A stretch of 20,190 nt of DNA from Opitutia bacterium. GTDB taxonomy: Bacteria; Verrucomicrobiota; Verrucomicrobiia; Opitutales; Seribacteraceae. The DNA lies in NCBI GenBank assembly GCA_018646565.1, contig JABGUO010000214.1:1-20190 (forward strand). The letters are read 5' to 3'. This document shows positions 1 to 8,300 of this stretch, piece by piece. Made by a program: the position numbers and the translations under genes. The stretch's first letter is position 1. Each line of letters opens with the position of its first letter. Under the pieces are notes generated by a model that saw only the letters and a program-made list of their open reading frames with translations, made no database searches and had not been told where the DNA came from.

Positions 1-1
1 A

Positions 2-1210
2 TGTTGTCCAAGTAACATGGCCCGCCTTCTCCCTCAGGTACAAGGGATGACCTATGCCCACAACCAAAAAAATCTTTATTTTGCGATGTATGCAGATACC
101 TCCACAAGTTTAAAGATCGCCGGGACAGATTTATCAATTAGTCAAACAACGGACTACCCAAACGATGGGAAAATTAAGATTTCACTTACTCCAAAAAAAC
201 CATCAAGCTTTAAGGTTCACCTTCGAATTCCTACCTGGGCAGGCAATCAATTTGTACCTGGGAAACTTTATAAATATGTAAATCAAAAGAAAGAAAGTTG
301 GAGCCTCACAGTCAATGGATCCAAGACCCAAGCCAAAGTCGAAAAGGGATTTGCGATCATCGAACGGAAATGGAAAAAAGGAGATCAAATAATCCTCGAT
401 CTCCCCATGCCATTGCGAATCAACAAATGTGACAAACGGGTTGAGGAAAATCATAATCGCCTTGCATTCACTCGAGGGCCTTTTGTTTTGTGTGCTGAAG
501 AAATTGATAATGGTGGTGCGACCCAACGCTTTTTTCTGAATCAGGAAAAAGTGGAAACGAAATATAGTTTAGCCAAAGTAAAACTTATCAGCGGATCTTT
601 TTCGCAAGTTAAAACAATGGCTAACGCCGTTAATAAATCGGGAGGAGAGGAAGATAAAAGCCTATCCTTGATTCCCTATTATGCATGGAACAACCGTAAA
701 CCTGGATCCATGACCATTTGGTTCCCCACAACTCCAAAACTTGCCGTTTTTGATCCTCACCAACTTCCTAAAAAGAGTGTATTTTCCAGTATCAAAGCTT
801 CCCACACTTCCGACTTGGATACCGTAAGTGCAGTGGGCGATGGAAAAGAACCAAAATGGTCGAGTGGAAAAAGTGTACCACGCTGGACCAGTCGGCCACA
901 GCTTGGCAAAACACAATGGATCGAAGGACACTTTTCGGAATCAAAAAAAGTTCGTGATATTGGTGTGTACTGGATGCAAGACCAACAGGATGTAAAATTT
1001 CCTAGAGAATGGTCTGTTGAAATCAGAAATAAAGGAGAGTGGAAACCTTTCGAATTATATGTAACCGATCGCTATGACAACCGGGCAAACCAATACAATG
1101 TAATTCATCCCGCTGCACCACTCGCCTGCGATGCCATTCGAATCAATATGGTACCTCAACCTAATGCTGCTATTGGCATTTTAGAGGTTAAGGTTGCCTT
1201 TGAAAAATAG
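2..1210 (+). CDS. GH127-family glycoside hydrolase (beta-L-arabinofuranosidase-like), 5'-truncated by the window edge
   Basis: This is the C-terminal part of a GH127 (DUF1680) enzyme, a family that releases beta-L-arabinofuranose and related sugars using a cysteine nucleophile. The frame is already open at base 2 and reads CCPSN before the first Met, which matches the family's Cys-Cys motif that holds the nucleophile and a zinc ligand. The Met at 17 is therefore internal, and the N-terminal half, with the acid/base Glu, lies upstream of the window. After the motif come the beta-sandwich signatures: a TDYP stretch, LRIPTWA, WSLTVNG, LDLPMPLR and LAFTRGPFVLCAEE. Roughly the last 140 residues (SSIKASH, a DG..P segment, RWTSRP, IGVYWMQD, ILEVKVAF) look like a discoidin/CBM32-like sandwich, often found at the end of these enzymes. 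It is the first visible gene of the train, 20 bp before the next. Family assignment is confident; arabinose specificity is inferred from the family. Confidence 0.88.
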   Translation, partial: CCPSNMARLLPQVQGMTYAHNQKNLYFAMYADTSTSLKIAGTDLSISQTTDYPNDGKIKISLTPKKPSSFKVHLRIPTWAGNQFVPGKLYKYVNQKKESWSLTVNGSKTQAKVEKGFAIIERKWKKGDQIILDLPMPLRINKCDKRVEENHNRLAFTRGPFVLCAEEIDNGGATQRFFLNQEKVETKYSLAKVKLISGSFSQVKTMANAVNKSGGEEDKSLSLIPYYAWNNRKPGSMTIWFPTTPKLAVFDPHQLPKKSVFSSIKASHTSDLDTVSAVGDGKEPKWSSGKSVPRWTSRPQLGKTQWIEGHFSESKKVRDIGVYWMQDQQDVKFPREWSVEIRNKGEWKPFELYVTDRYDNRANQYNVIHPAAPLACDAIRINMVPQPNAAIGILEVKVAFEK

Positions 1211-1230
1211 AATTCCTCAAAAACTAGGCG

Positions 1231-3564
1231 ATGACATCTTGGACTACTGGTGCCCAATTCCTATTTATTTGTTCTGCACTACTTTCAATCTGTACCAATA
1301 CATTTGCGAAAGATACTTCCCTTTGCCAAAAACTTGAACAGTCTGTTCAGGGAAAAAAGCACGGATTTCTAGCCGGTAACCTTGCTTATTATGTGGGAGG
1401 CTTCCATGCAAGCTGGGAGCCAATTGAAGATGAAACCATTGGTCTTACCCACCCCTTTTACCATGATCTACGAAGTCGTGGAGTCGGGTTGCTAAATAGT
1501 CAACTACCTAGAACTGAACATACAGGCGTTGGAAATGACTATCGGGGATGGGAATTCTACAAGGACACCCGTGTTCTATACGGCAGTGTCATTATTGGGG
1601 ACAAGGTATATAAACACCCCGTACCCACTCGAATGAGTTGGCGACCGGATAAAATGATTTGTGAGTATGAAATAAATGGAGTCACTATTCGCGAAGAAAA
1701 GTTTATCAGTGCAAAAGACACCGCTGCCTCAATCATCACATCCTCTGAACCGATTACCCTCAGATTTGAAGGGCACAGTTTTTATGTTCGTCACAGCGTT
1801 TCTTCGAATGCGTCTGTGCGATACGACTCATCTACAAATTCGATCCTCATCCGCGAAGGTGGAACCGTTCGCTCCCTTCCCGATCCCGACCGACCAGAAA
1901 GAATTGGTCCCTGTGTTTATCAGGGAATGACCACTGCCCTCTCCTCCTCCAAGGACTTTTCTAAAACCCTGAAACTCGAACAGGATGACCGGGGCGTATG
2001 GAAATATTCTTATGAAATTCCGTGCGACTCACAAGGAACTACTGTGTCATGGTCCATGCACGACGATCAAAACATTGCCAAGAATACGGGAAGAGAGACA
2101 AGCCTTCTTGCACCGGCATTACTGAAAGAGAAAACCGCAGAGATGAATAATATTCTTGCCCAGGAAATCCCACAATTTCGATGCAGTGATTCAAAATTTG
2201 AGGATATTTATTACTACCTTTGGTCTCTCCATATGATGTATTACATCAATGTCCAAAAAGGGTGGGAAATGGAAAATCATACCCAATCTGCGGTGAACAA
2301 CTTCCTCGGTATCCACCGGTATGATGCCTGCTTTCAAATAAAGGTGGGTGCATGGGCACGGGATAAGCCGAGGTTTGCGTATGGGAATGTGTTAACTTGG
2401 AAACACTTAGTAGTGAATGGCCGGTATCGGGAAACCAACGACGGTCATATTTTTCTCTCCGACAACAAGGGCGTAGGGTGGCACTCCGGTGCCTATGGTG
2501 GAGAATTAGCCGAGCATGTCCTAGGGGCCTGGCAAATTTATCAACACACGGGCGATCGCGATTTTGTCCGCAGGTGCTACCAAGGATATTTCCGAAAAGT
2601 TTTCTGGAAGAACTTGGTTGGATTTGCCATGAATGAGGCAGAAGTGGGAAAAGCCCTCGAAAAAATGGCAGTGATTTCTGGAAATAATTCAGATGTCGAC
2701 CATTGGAAAAAGCGAATCAACCAAGACCCAAAACATCTTCGACTCATGTTTGATCAACGCTGGGAAGCGAATGGACATAAAGACTATTTCATGGGTGGAA
2801 GAGATGGCATGCTCATGACCACTGCCTTTTGGGCCATGCGTTCCAAGCACTTTCCCCGCGAATATGCGGAAAGATTAATTCACTCATGGGCCTTGAACGA
2901 AGAACGTGGATTTTTCGGAGAGTTCTTTCCCTTGGCAATGGCGAAAAAATCAATGAGTCTTTTCAACTCTGCGGACGATCAATCCTTTGGCTATACCCCT
3001 GATACAGCCTACTTCACCTTAGATGGAATATTTCGCCAGGGATTTCCCAAGATTGCTTCCGATCTGACCCTTAATCACTTGGAAAATTATAACTTTCATA
3101 AGGAATGGGGAATTCCTGTCGCACCGGAGGCCTACCGCCGGGACCTTGCCTTGTTTGGCGATCAATATTCCAATTTTAATGCCGGTAAAATCCTTCTCTT
3201 TATTGAAGGATTGGCTGGCTTATCCTATTCAATCCCAGACAATGTATTGCATGTCAAGGATTCCATGCCCACCCCTTGGGACTGGATGGAATTCGATATT
3301 CCCATAGGCAATCAAAAGAGTTGGACTCAAGTTCGATTCGAACGTAAAAAAGGTTTATTAGGAGAGAAGAAAAAATCGATTACCGTTTCCAACTGCCCAC
3401 TTCGGGTTCAATTTGAGCCTTGGCTGGATCAAAGTGAACTTTCCCGGGATCCTCAATTGAACGGAGCCACTTTTACCGAGCAAAATGCAACCCATTCCGC
3501 CTACCTGTCTTTTCTGACCGATGAAAAGTCTCCCAAAAGCTCAATTACTCTTTCTTTCAAATGA
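1231..3564 (+). CDS. Secreted six-hairpin (alpha/alpha)6 glycosidase-like protein, clan GH-G/MGH1-like, family uncertain
   Basis: The 777-residue product starts with a signal peptide (hydrophobic residues 8-22, cleavage likely after TFA at 26), so it should be periplasmic or exported. Residues about 45-290 look like an N-terminal beta-sandwich. Residues about 315-670 are helical and aromatic-rich, with segments resembling (alpha/alpha)6-barrel enzymes of the GH63/GH37/MGH1 type: HRYDACF at 362-368, WHSGAYGGELAEHVL at 417-431, VAPEAYRRD at 630-638 and SNFNAGKILLFIEGLAGLSYS at 647-667. The Asp in HRYDACF and the Glu in APEAYRRD are the natural catalytic candidates. The remainder is a small C-terminal beta domain. 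I cannot name the family with confidence, and no substrate can be read from the sequence. The ATG at 1231 has only a weak AGG upstream. The gene's TGA overlaps the sulfatase ATG in an ATGA junction, which implies translational coupling and a shared glycan target. Confidence 0.6.
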   Translation: MTSWTTGAQFLFICSALLSICTNTFAKDTSLCQKLEQSVQGKKHGFLAGNLAYYVGGFHASWEPIEDETIGLTHPFYHDLRSRGVGLLNSQLPRTEHTGVGNDYRGWEFYKDTRVLYGSVIIGDKVYKHPVPTRMSWRPDKMICEYEINGVTIREEKFISAKDTAASIITSSEPITLRFEGHSFYVRHSVSSNASVRYDSSTNSILIREGGTVRSLPDPDRPERIGPCVYQGMTTALSSSKDFSKTLKLEQDDRGVWKYSYEIPCDSQGTTVSWSMHDDQNIAKNTGRETSLLAPALLKEKTAEMNNILAQEIPQFRCSDSKFEDIYYYLWSLHMMYYINVQKGWEMENHTQSAVNNFLGIHRYDACFQIKVGAWARDKPRFAYGNVLTWKHLVVNGRYRETNDGHIFLSDNKGVGWHSGAYGGELAEHVLGAWQIYQHTGDRDFVRRCYQGYFRKVFWKNLVGFAMNEAEVGKALEKMAVISGNNSDVDHWKKRINQDPKHLRLMFDQRWEANGHKDYFMGGRDGMLMTTAFWAMRSKHFPREYAERLIHSWALNEERGFFGEFFPLAMAKKSMSLFNSADDQSFGYTPDTAYFTLDGIFRQGFPKIASDLTLNHLENYNFHKEWGIPVAPEAYRRDLALFGDQYSNFNAGKILLFIEGLAGLSYSIPDNVLHVKDSMPTPWDWMEFDIPIGNQKSWTQVRFERKKGLLGEKKKSITVSNCPLRVQFEPWLDQSELSRDPQLNGATFTEQNATHSAYLSFLTDEKSPKSSITLSFK

Positions 3565-5639
3565 TCTTTCAAAAAATACGTCATTTGTTCCTTTTTTTAA
3601 TTCCGTTTGTTTTTTCCCTTTATGGGGAGAAACCAAATATTATTTTTGTATTGGCGGATGATCTGGGCTGGGCCGAATTGGGTTGCTATGGAAACACCTA
3701 TAATGAAACCCCCAACCTGGATAAGCTAGCTAAGCAAGGAGTCCGCTTCACCCATGCTTATGCTGCGGCTCCTGTTTGTTCTCCTTACCGAGCCGCGCTG
3801 CTAACCGGTCAACACCCAGCCCGGGTAAGTATATTGGACTACCTTCGCCCAAATTCATCCAATGCCCTTCCTGTTAGCCAGATCACTCTTCCCGAAATGC
3901 TAAAACATAACGGATATGCTACTGGAATGGTCGGTAAGTGGCACCTGACCGGATACAAATATCAGGACGCTCAATTTGAGGTACGACCCAAGGACCACGG
4001 TTTCGGTTGGAATATCGGGAGCGAAATTAAGGGTGTTGGAAATGGAGCCAATTTCTGGCCTTATGTATTTCGTACCCAACCAATTCGATGGTTGGATATT
4101 CCCAATAATCGAATGGGAAAAGAAGAATACTTAACTGACCGTTTGAATTTGGAGGCTCTTGATTTCGTCGAACGAAAAAAGGAAAAACCATTCTTTCTCT
4201 ACCTCAGCCACTATGCACCCCATACGATCCTAAACGGCCGTCCCGACCTCGTAAAAAAGTATCGGGAAAAACACACGCCGGGAAAAACAGACAGAACAAA
4301 CTGCTACCTATGCAAGGATGCCGGTCTCTCGGGAGAAGAATGCGAGCATTGGGCACAGGATCACAATCCGCACTTGGCTGCCATGTTGGAGAGCATTGAC
4401 GACGGGGTTGGACTTCTAATGAAAAAACTCGATTTTCTTGGCATTGCAGAAAACACCATTTTCATTTTTTCCAGTGACAATGGAGGAGAAACTAATGTCA
4501 CATCCAATGCCCCTCTTCGTGGGGGCAAAAGCCAATTATATGAGGGTGGCATTCGGGTTCCTCTGATCATTCGCTGGCCCGATGGAAATATCCCGCGAGC
4601 CAAAACCTGTGCCCAACCGGTGGTTAATCACGACTTCTACCCCACCCTGTTAGATGCGGCAGACATCGAACCCGATCCTAAGCAAAAACTGGATGGAGTC
4701 TCCACTCTGGCTACTTGGAAAAATCCCTCTTCCGGCGTCTCGCGTAAATCCCTGCATTGGCACTACCCATTGGATCGACCTCACTTTCTCGGCGGAATCT
4801 CAAGCGGTGCCATCCGCCATGGGAATTGGAAATTAATTGAATACTTTGATCCGAAAAAGTCTGAACAGTTTGAACTTTTTAATCTTAAAAATGATCCGTC
4901 TGAAAAAACAAATCTAGCAGGATCCAAATCGGAAGTTGTTCAAAAACTTTACGGTGACCTTCAGGTTTGGCGTGAAAAAATTGGGGCACAGATCCCATCC
5001 CGACCTTTGCTTACTCAGACACGAAATCTCCTCTTCGGTGAACATTTCTCAGAAGGTCAAGTAAGTAAGAACTGGTTTTTTCAAAAAGAATGGAATGTGG
5101 CAGAAGGAGTTCTTTTACGCAACCGAGTGGGAGGCACAAACAAACGAATTTTTTATAAAGATCCAAATTTCCAGGATGCCTTGATACGATTTGATTTTCA
5201 ATTTAATGGAGCCACAGATATTGGCTTATTCACGGGTTCAAATAGTAGTTACTTGACCGAATTGCATATTCAAAAAGACATTTTTTTTATTCAAACCGCA
5301 CAGGACAAAAAAGGGACATGGTTTCCGACGAGACATGGCGAATGTGCTTTTGAGTTCAAAGAAGACAAATGGTATACGATGACCATCGAATTTATCGGTG
5401 ATCATGTAGTTGCTCATCTCGACCACAAACACATGGTTTATGCAAAACACCCGATGATGAGAAATCTACGGACAGAACTTGCCTTTCAAGTCGATCAGGC
5501 AGGAGCTTCCTTTGATAACCTGCAGGTTTTTCAAGTTGGAAAGCATCCTGAACAAAATAATAATCTTGATCTAATTAAAGAGAATGAGGCTCGTAATAGT
5601 AATCTGTTAAAACTTAGAAAGACTCTCGACGAGCAATAA
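3561..5639 (+). CDS. Secreted S1-type (formylglycine) sulfatase with C-terminal jelly-roll-like domain
   Basis: The 692-residue protein has a signal peptide (about residues 8-22) and a type-I sulfatase domain that removes sulfate esters, here probably from a polysaccharide. Visible features are the metal-binding Asp pair ADD (33-34), the maturation signature CSPYRAALLTG with Cys73 as the formylglycine precursor, GKWHL (125-129), YAPH with His221, SSDNGG with metal ligands Asp306-Asn307, and Lys323. The second signature position is Tyr (CxPYR), not the common Ser. Residues 248-263 carry an unusual Cys-x2-Cys-x9-Cys-x-His insertion. After the sulfatase domain ends near 475, residues about 492-660 form a beta-rich module like a LamG/DUF1080 (concanavalin-like) domain, plausibly glycan-binding. 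The end is charged and helical. The ATG overlaps the upstream stop, and the next gene starts 3 bp downstream. A separate sulfatase-maturating enzyme is needed and is not in the window. Class is confident; substrate is unknown. Confidence 0.92.
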   Translation: MIFQKIRHLFLFLIPFVFSLYGEKPNIIFVLADDLGWAELGCYGNTYNETPNLDKLAKQGVRFTHAYAAAPVCSPYRAALLTGQHPARVSILDYLRPNSSNALPVSQITLPEMLKHNGYATGMVGKWHLTGYKYQDAQFEVRPKDHGFGWNIGSEIKGVGNGANFWPYVFRTQPIRWLDIPNNRMGKEEYLTDRLNLEALDFVERKKEKPFFLYLSHYAPHTILNGRPDLVKKYREKHTPGKTDRTNCYLCKDAGLSGEECEHWAQDHNPHLAAMLESIDDGVGLLMKKLDFLGIAENTIFIFSSDNGGETNVTSNAPLRGGKSQLYEGGIRVPLIIRWPDGNIPRAKTCAQPVVNHDFYPTLLDAADIEPDPKQKLDGVSTLATWKNPSSGVSRKSLHWHYPLDRPHFLGGISSGAIRHGNWKLIEYFDPKKSEQFELFNLKNDPSEKTNLAGSKSEVVQKLYGDLQVWREKIGAQIPSRPLLTQTRNLLFGEHFSEGQVSKNWFFQKEWNVAEGVLLRNRVGGTNKRIFYKDPNFQDALIRFDFQFNGATDIGLFTGSNSSYLTELHIQKDIFFIQTAQDKKGTWFPTRHGECAFEFKEDKWYTMTIEFIGDHVVAHLDHKHMVYAKHPMMRNLRTELAFQVDQAGASFDNLQVFQVGKHPEQNNNLDLIKENEARNSNLLKLRKTLDEQ

Positions 5640-5642
5640 TCG

Positions 5643-8300
5643 ATGAAAGTATATGTTCACAGAGAGGGAAAAAATTTCGGTCCCTATTCGGTTTCTCAAC
5701 TCAAAGAATATCTACAGGCAAGAAACTTCATAAAGGATGACCTCGCCTGCCACGATGGTTCCAATTGGGTCAAATTATCTGAAGTTCCTGGGATCGTAGA
5801 AATTTCTGAAACGGTCTCGAGACAACCAACCCTTACGACACAGAAGTTGGACGCTACCCCAAAAGCACCAGCAAATACAAAGACTAAGCAGGAGTCCTGC
5901 AAGCCGGCCCGTAAAAGCCGTAAGAAAATTTACATACTCAGCGGCGCGCTCTCTGTTTCCATTTTTCTGATCGGGTTTTTATCATATTTTTTTTGGGCGA
6001 TTAGCGATGATCCTCATGTGCAAACTGCCTATTTAGCTAATGCGCTGAAAGATAATTCATCTGTCAACACCACCTCATTTGACCCGCTCCCGGCCGCTCA
6101 AAAAATCGACGAAATTCTGAATGCTCACTTAAAAAATGAGAACCTGGACCCCAATCCTCTGATCAGTGACGGTCTGTTCCTCCGACGAATTTACCTCTCG
6201 ATCATCGGTCGTATACCCACGATTTTAGAAGCAAATAATTTCTTCAATTCCACCTCCGAAAACAAACATTCAGAACTGATTCAAAAATTACTTTCAAATG
6301 ATGCGGGCTACACTGCTCATCACTATCAGTTTTGGGCCGATCTGCTGCGGATTCCCACCAATGTAGATTACACTTTGTATTATCGGGAGTGGATAAAGGA
6401 TCAGATTAGAAACAATACACCCTACGACGACCTCGTACACCTGCTGGTAAGCGGGCATGGACTAATTTTTGACAACCCTGCTGCCGCCTACTATCTTAGG
6501 GATGCCGGTATGGCCCTCGATAATATGTCCAATTCAGTCCGTATCTTCCTGGGTACCCGTTTGGAATGTGCTCAGTGCCACGACCACCCCTTCGACAAAT
6601 GGACCCAAATGGATTATTTCAAAATGGCTGCTTATACCTATGATTTTGATGTTCGTATGGGGGTGGCCAAAAATTCAAACCGTCAGCGGGTCTATCAGGA
6701 TTTTGGAAAAAGAAAGAATGCTGCTTATAAGAAAGAGGCAGGTTTTGAAGACTTTCCCCATATTCATGATGAATCAAAAATCGACGAATGGCTTGGTCAG
6801 CCGTATGCACCGGGTTACCTAGAACGAAATAACCTCACAAAGGAACAATTCAAAGAAGCCGCAGTTCGGGCCATTGCGGCTAGAAAAAAAGTCGAAGATT
6901 TTGACAACCCGGTTTCTCAGTCTGTCAACATGCTTTATGGGCATATTTCTAATGTTCAGGTAAAGCACCATGACGACAAACCCCTCAAACTCCCTCACGA
7001 TTACGTGTATGACAATGGTGCGCCCGAGGAGATTGTTAAACCCGGCACTATGTTTGGACCGGAAATCCCTCACCTTGAAGATCAGACTGAACGAAAAAAT
7101 GCCTATGCAGACTGGTTAACCTCTCCCGAAAATCCTCGCTTCACCCGAGTGATTGTTAATCGACTATGGAAGCGAGCGTTTGGACATGGAATTTTTGAAC
7201 CCGAGGACAACCTGACCGATCGAACCGAAATCAGCCAACCCGAATTGCTCAGTTTTCTTGAAGGCCTGATGCAGGAATTAGATTACGATATTCGTGCCTT
7301 TCAAAATGTTCTTTTTCATACTCAACTTTTCCGCCGGGAAATGCATTTGAAAGATCATTCTACGGGAATGAAATTTCATTTTGCCGGTCCGCTGTTAAAG
7401 CGAATGAGTGCAGAACAAATCTGGGATTCCATTACCACGCTCATTCTCCCTAATGTGGACACTTATGCCCCAAATAAGAAACGGACCCAGGAACGGATTG
7501 CCCGAACGAAAGCAATTTACCAGAGCCTTGAAGGCAGACCGATTGAAGAAGTCTTGCCCAGAATAAGGGAAGCTGGGACACAACGACGGGAAATGCGGGC
7601 TGAACAGGTTGAATATGAGAAAAAAATCTCTTCCGCATATGCTCAATCCGATAATGAACTTGCCAAAAAATTGACTGATGAACTCAAAGTTAAAGTCCGT
7701 GCTATGGAAACAAAGAATCGTGAACTGGTCTTGGTTGACCTCAAGGACAACCAAGCAAACCCAGCGATGATGATGGGGAGTTCCATGGACACAACTACAA
7801 TGGAAACCAATGATCGAATATCTCAGGCACGACCCCGAAAAGCGCCGGGTAATCTGGACCCAAACGAACGCAGGCGGTGGGAGGACAGGGAGCGATTATC
7901 TCTACGTCATTTTCGGGATGTGGTCCGACAAATGGCACGGGCGGTGGAATTGGAATCACCAGCCAGGCGGGGACACTTCTTACGGGATTTTGGCCAGTCA
8001 GACAGGGAGGTCATTAATAACTCCTCATCCCATGCATCAATTCCACAGGCTTTATATTTGCTCAATAGCCCCCTCAATGTAGCCATTCAAAACTCGAACG
8101 CATTTCTTGGTGGACTCTTAGCTGCACTGCAAACACCGGAAGATAAGATCGACCTCATTTATCGATCCATGCTTACTCGAAAACCAAACAGTTCTGAAAT
8201 GGAAAGAGTTCTTTCAGACTATGAAACCCATGGAGAAGAAACCATCGAAGACCTAGTTTGGGCTCTGCTTAATTCTCGGCAATTTACATTTATACAATGA
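5643..8300 (+). CDS. GYF_2 - TM - DUF1549 - DUF1553 membrane-anchored protein (PVC 'PSCyt2/PSD1' family)
   Basis: The 885-residue protein combines four parts. Residues 1-52 form a GYF_2 domain (GPYSVSQLKEYL, then WVKLSEVPG), a fold that usually binds proline-rich peptides. A Lys/Pro linker leads to one transmembrane helix at about 96-119, with basic residues before it, so the GYF domain should be cytoplasmic and the rest periplasmic. Residues about 152-335 are DUF1549, containing a haem-type motif CAQCH (Cys309, Cys312, His313) followed by DHPFDKW. Residues about 486-845 are DUF1553 (NPRFTRVIVNRLWKRAFG, then PQALYLLNSP near 801-810). It is interrupted by a long charged, coiled-coil-prone stretch (about 610-760) with a Met-rich patch at 709-720. 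The biochemical role of DUF1549/DUF1553 is not established; a redox or glycan-linked role is inferred from context. It lies 3 bp after the sulfatase and overlaps the DUF1501 gene in an ATGA junction. Confidence 0.9.
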   Translation: MKVYVHREGKNFGPYSVSQLKEYLQARNFIKDDLACHDGSNWVKLSEVPGIVEISETVSRQPTLTTQKLDATPKAPANTKTKQESCKPARKSRKKIYILSGALSVSIFLIGFLSYFFWAISDDPHVQTAYLANALKDNSSVNTTSFDPLPAAQKIDEILNAHLKNENLDPNPLISDGLFLRRIYLSIIGRIPTILEANNFFNSTSENKHSELIQKLLSNDAGYTAHHYQFWADLLRIPTNVDYTLYYREWIKDQIRNNTPYDDLVHLLVSGHGLIFDNPAAAYYLRDAGMALDNMSNSVRIFLGTRLECAQCHDHPFDKWTQMDYFKMAAYTYDFDVRMGVAKNSNRQRVYQDFGKRKNAAYKKEAGFEDFPHIHDESKIDEWLGQPYAPGYLERNNLTKEQFKEAAVRAIAARKKVEDFDNPVSQSVNMLYGHISNVQVKHHDDKPLKLPHDYVYDNGAPEEIVKPGTMFGPEIPHLEDQTERKNAYADWLTSPENPRFTRVIVNRLWKRAFGHGIFEPEDNLTDRTEISQPELLSFLEGLMQELDYDIRAFQNVLFHTQLFRREMHLKDHSTGMKFHFAGPLLKRMSAEQIWDSITTLILPNVDTYAPNKKRTQERIARTKAIYQSLEGRPIEEVLPRIREAGTQRREMRAEQVEYEKKISSAYAQSDNELAKKLTDELKVKVRAMETKNRELVLVDLKDNQANPAMMMGSSMDTTTMETNDRISQARPRKAPGNLDPNERRRWEDRERLSLRHFRDVVRQMARAVELESPARRGHFLRDFGQSDREVINNSSSHASIPQALYLLNSPLNVAIQNSNAFLGGLLAALQTPEDKIDLIYRSMLTRKPNSSEMERVLSDYETHGEETIEDLVWALLNSRQFTFIQ

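Noticed and set aside
17..19. ATG at 17 as the start of the first gene
   Set aside because: The same frame is open upstream and encodes the GH127 Cys-Cys motif directly before it, so this Met is internal.
7395..7754. 119-codon minus-strand frame inside the DUF1553 region
   Set aside because: Antisense to a well-supported family domain; no domain or start context of its own.
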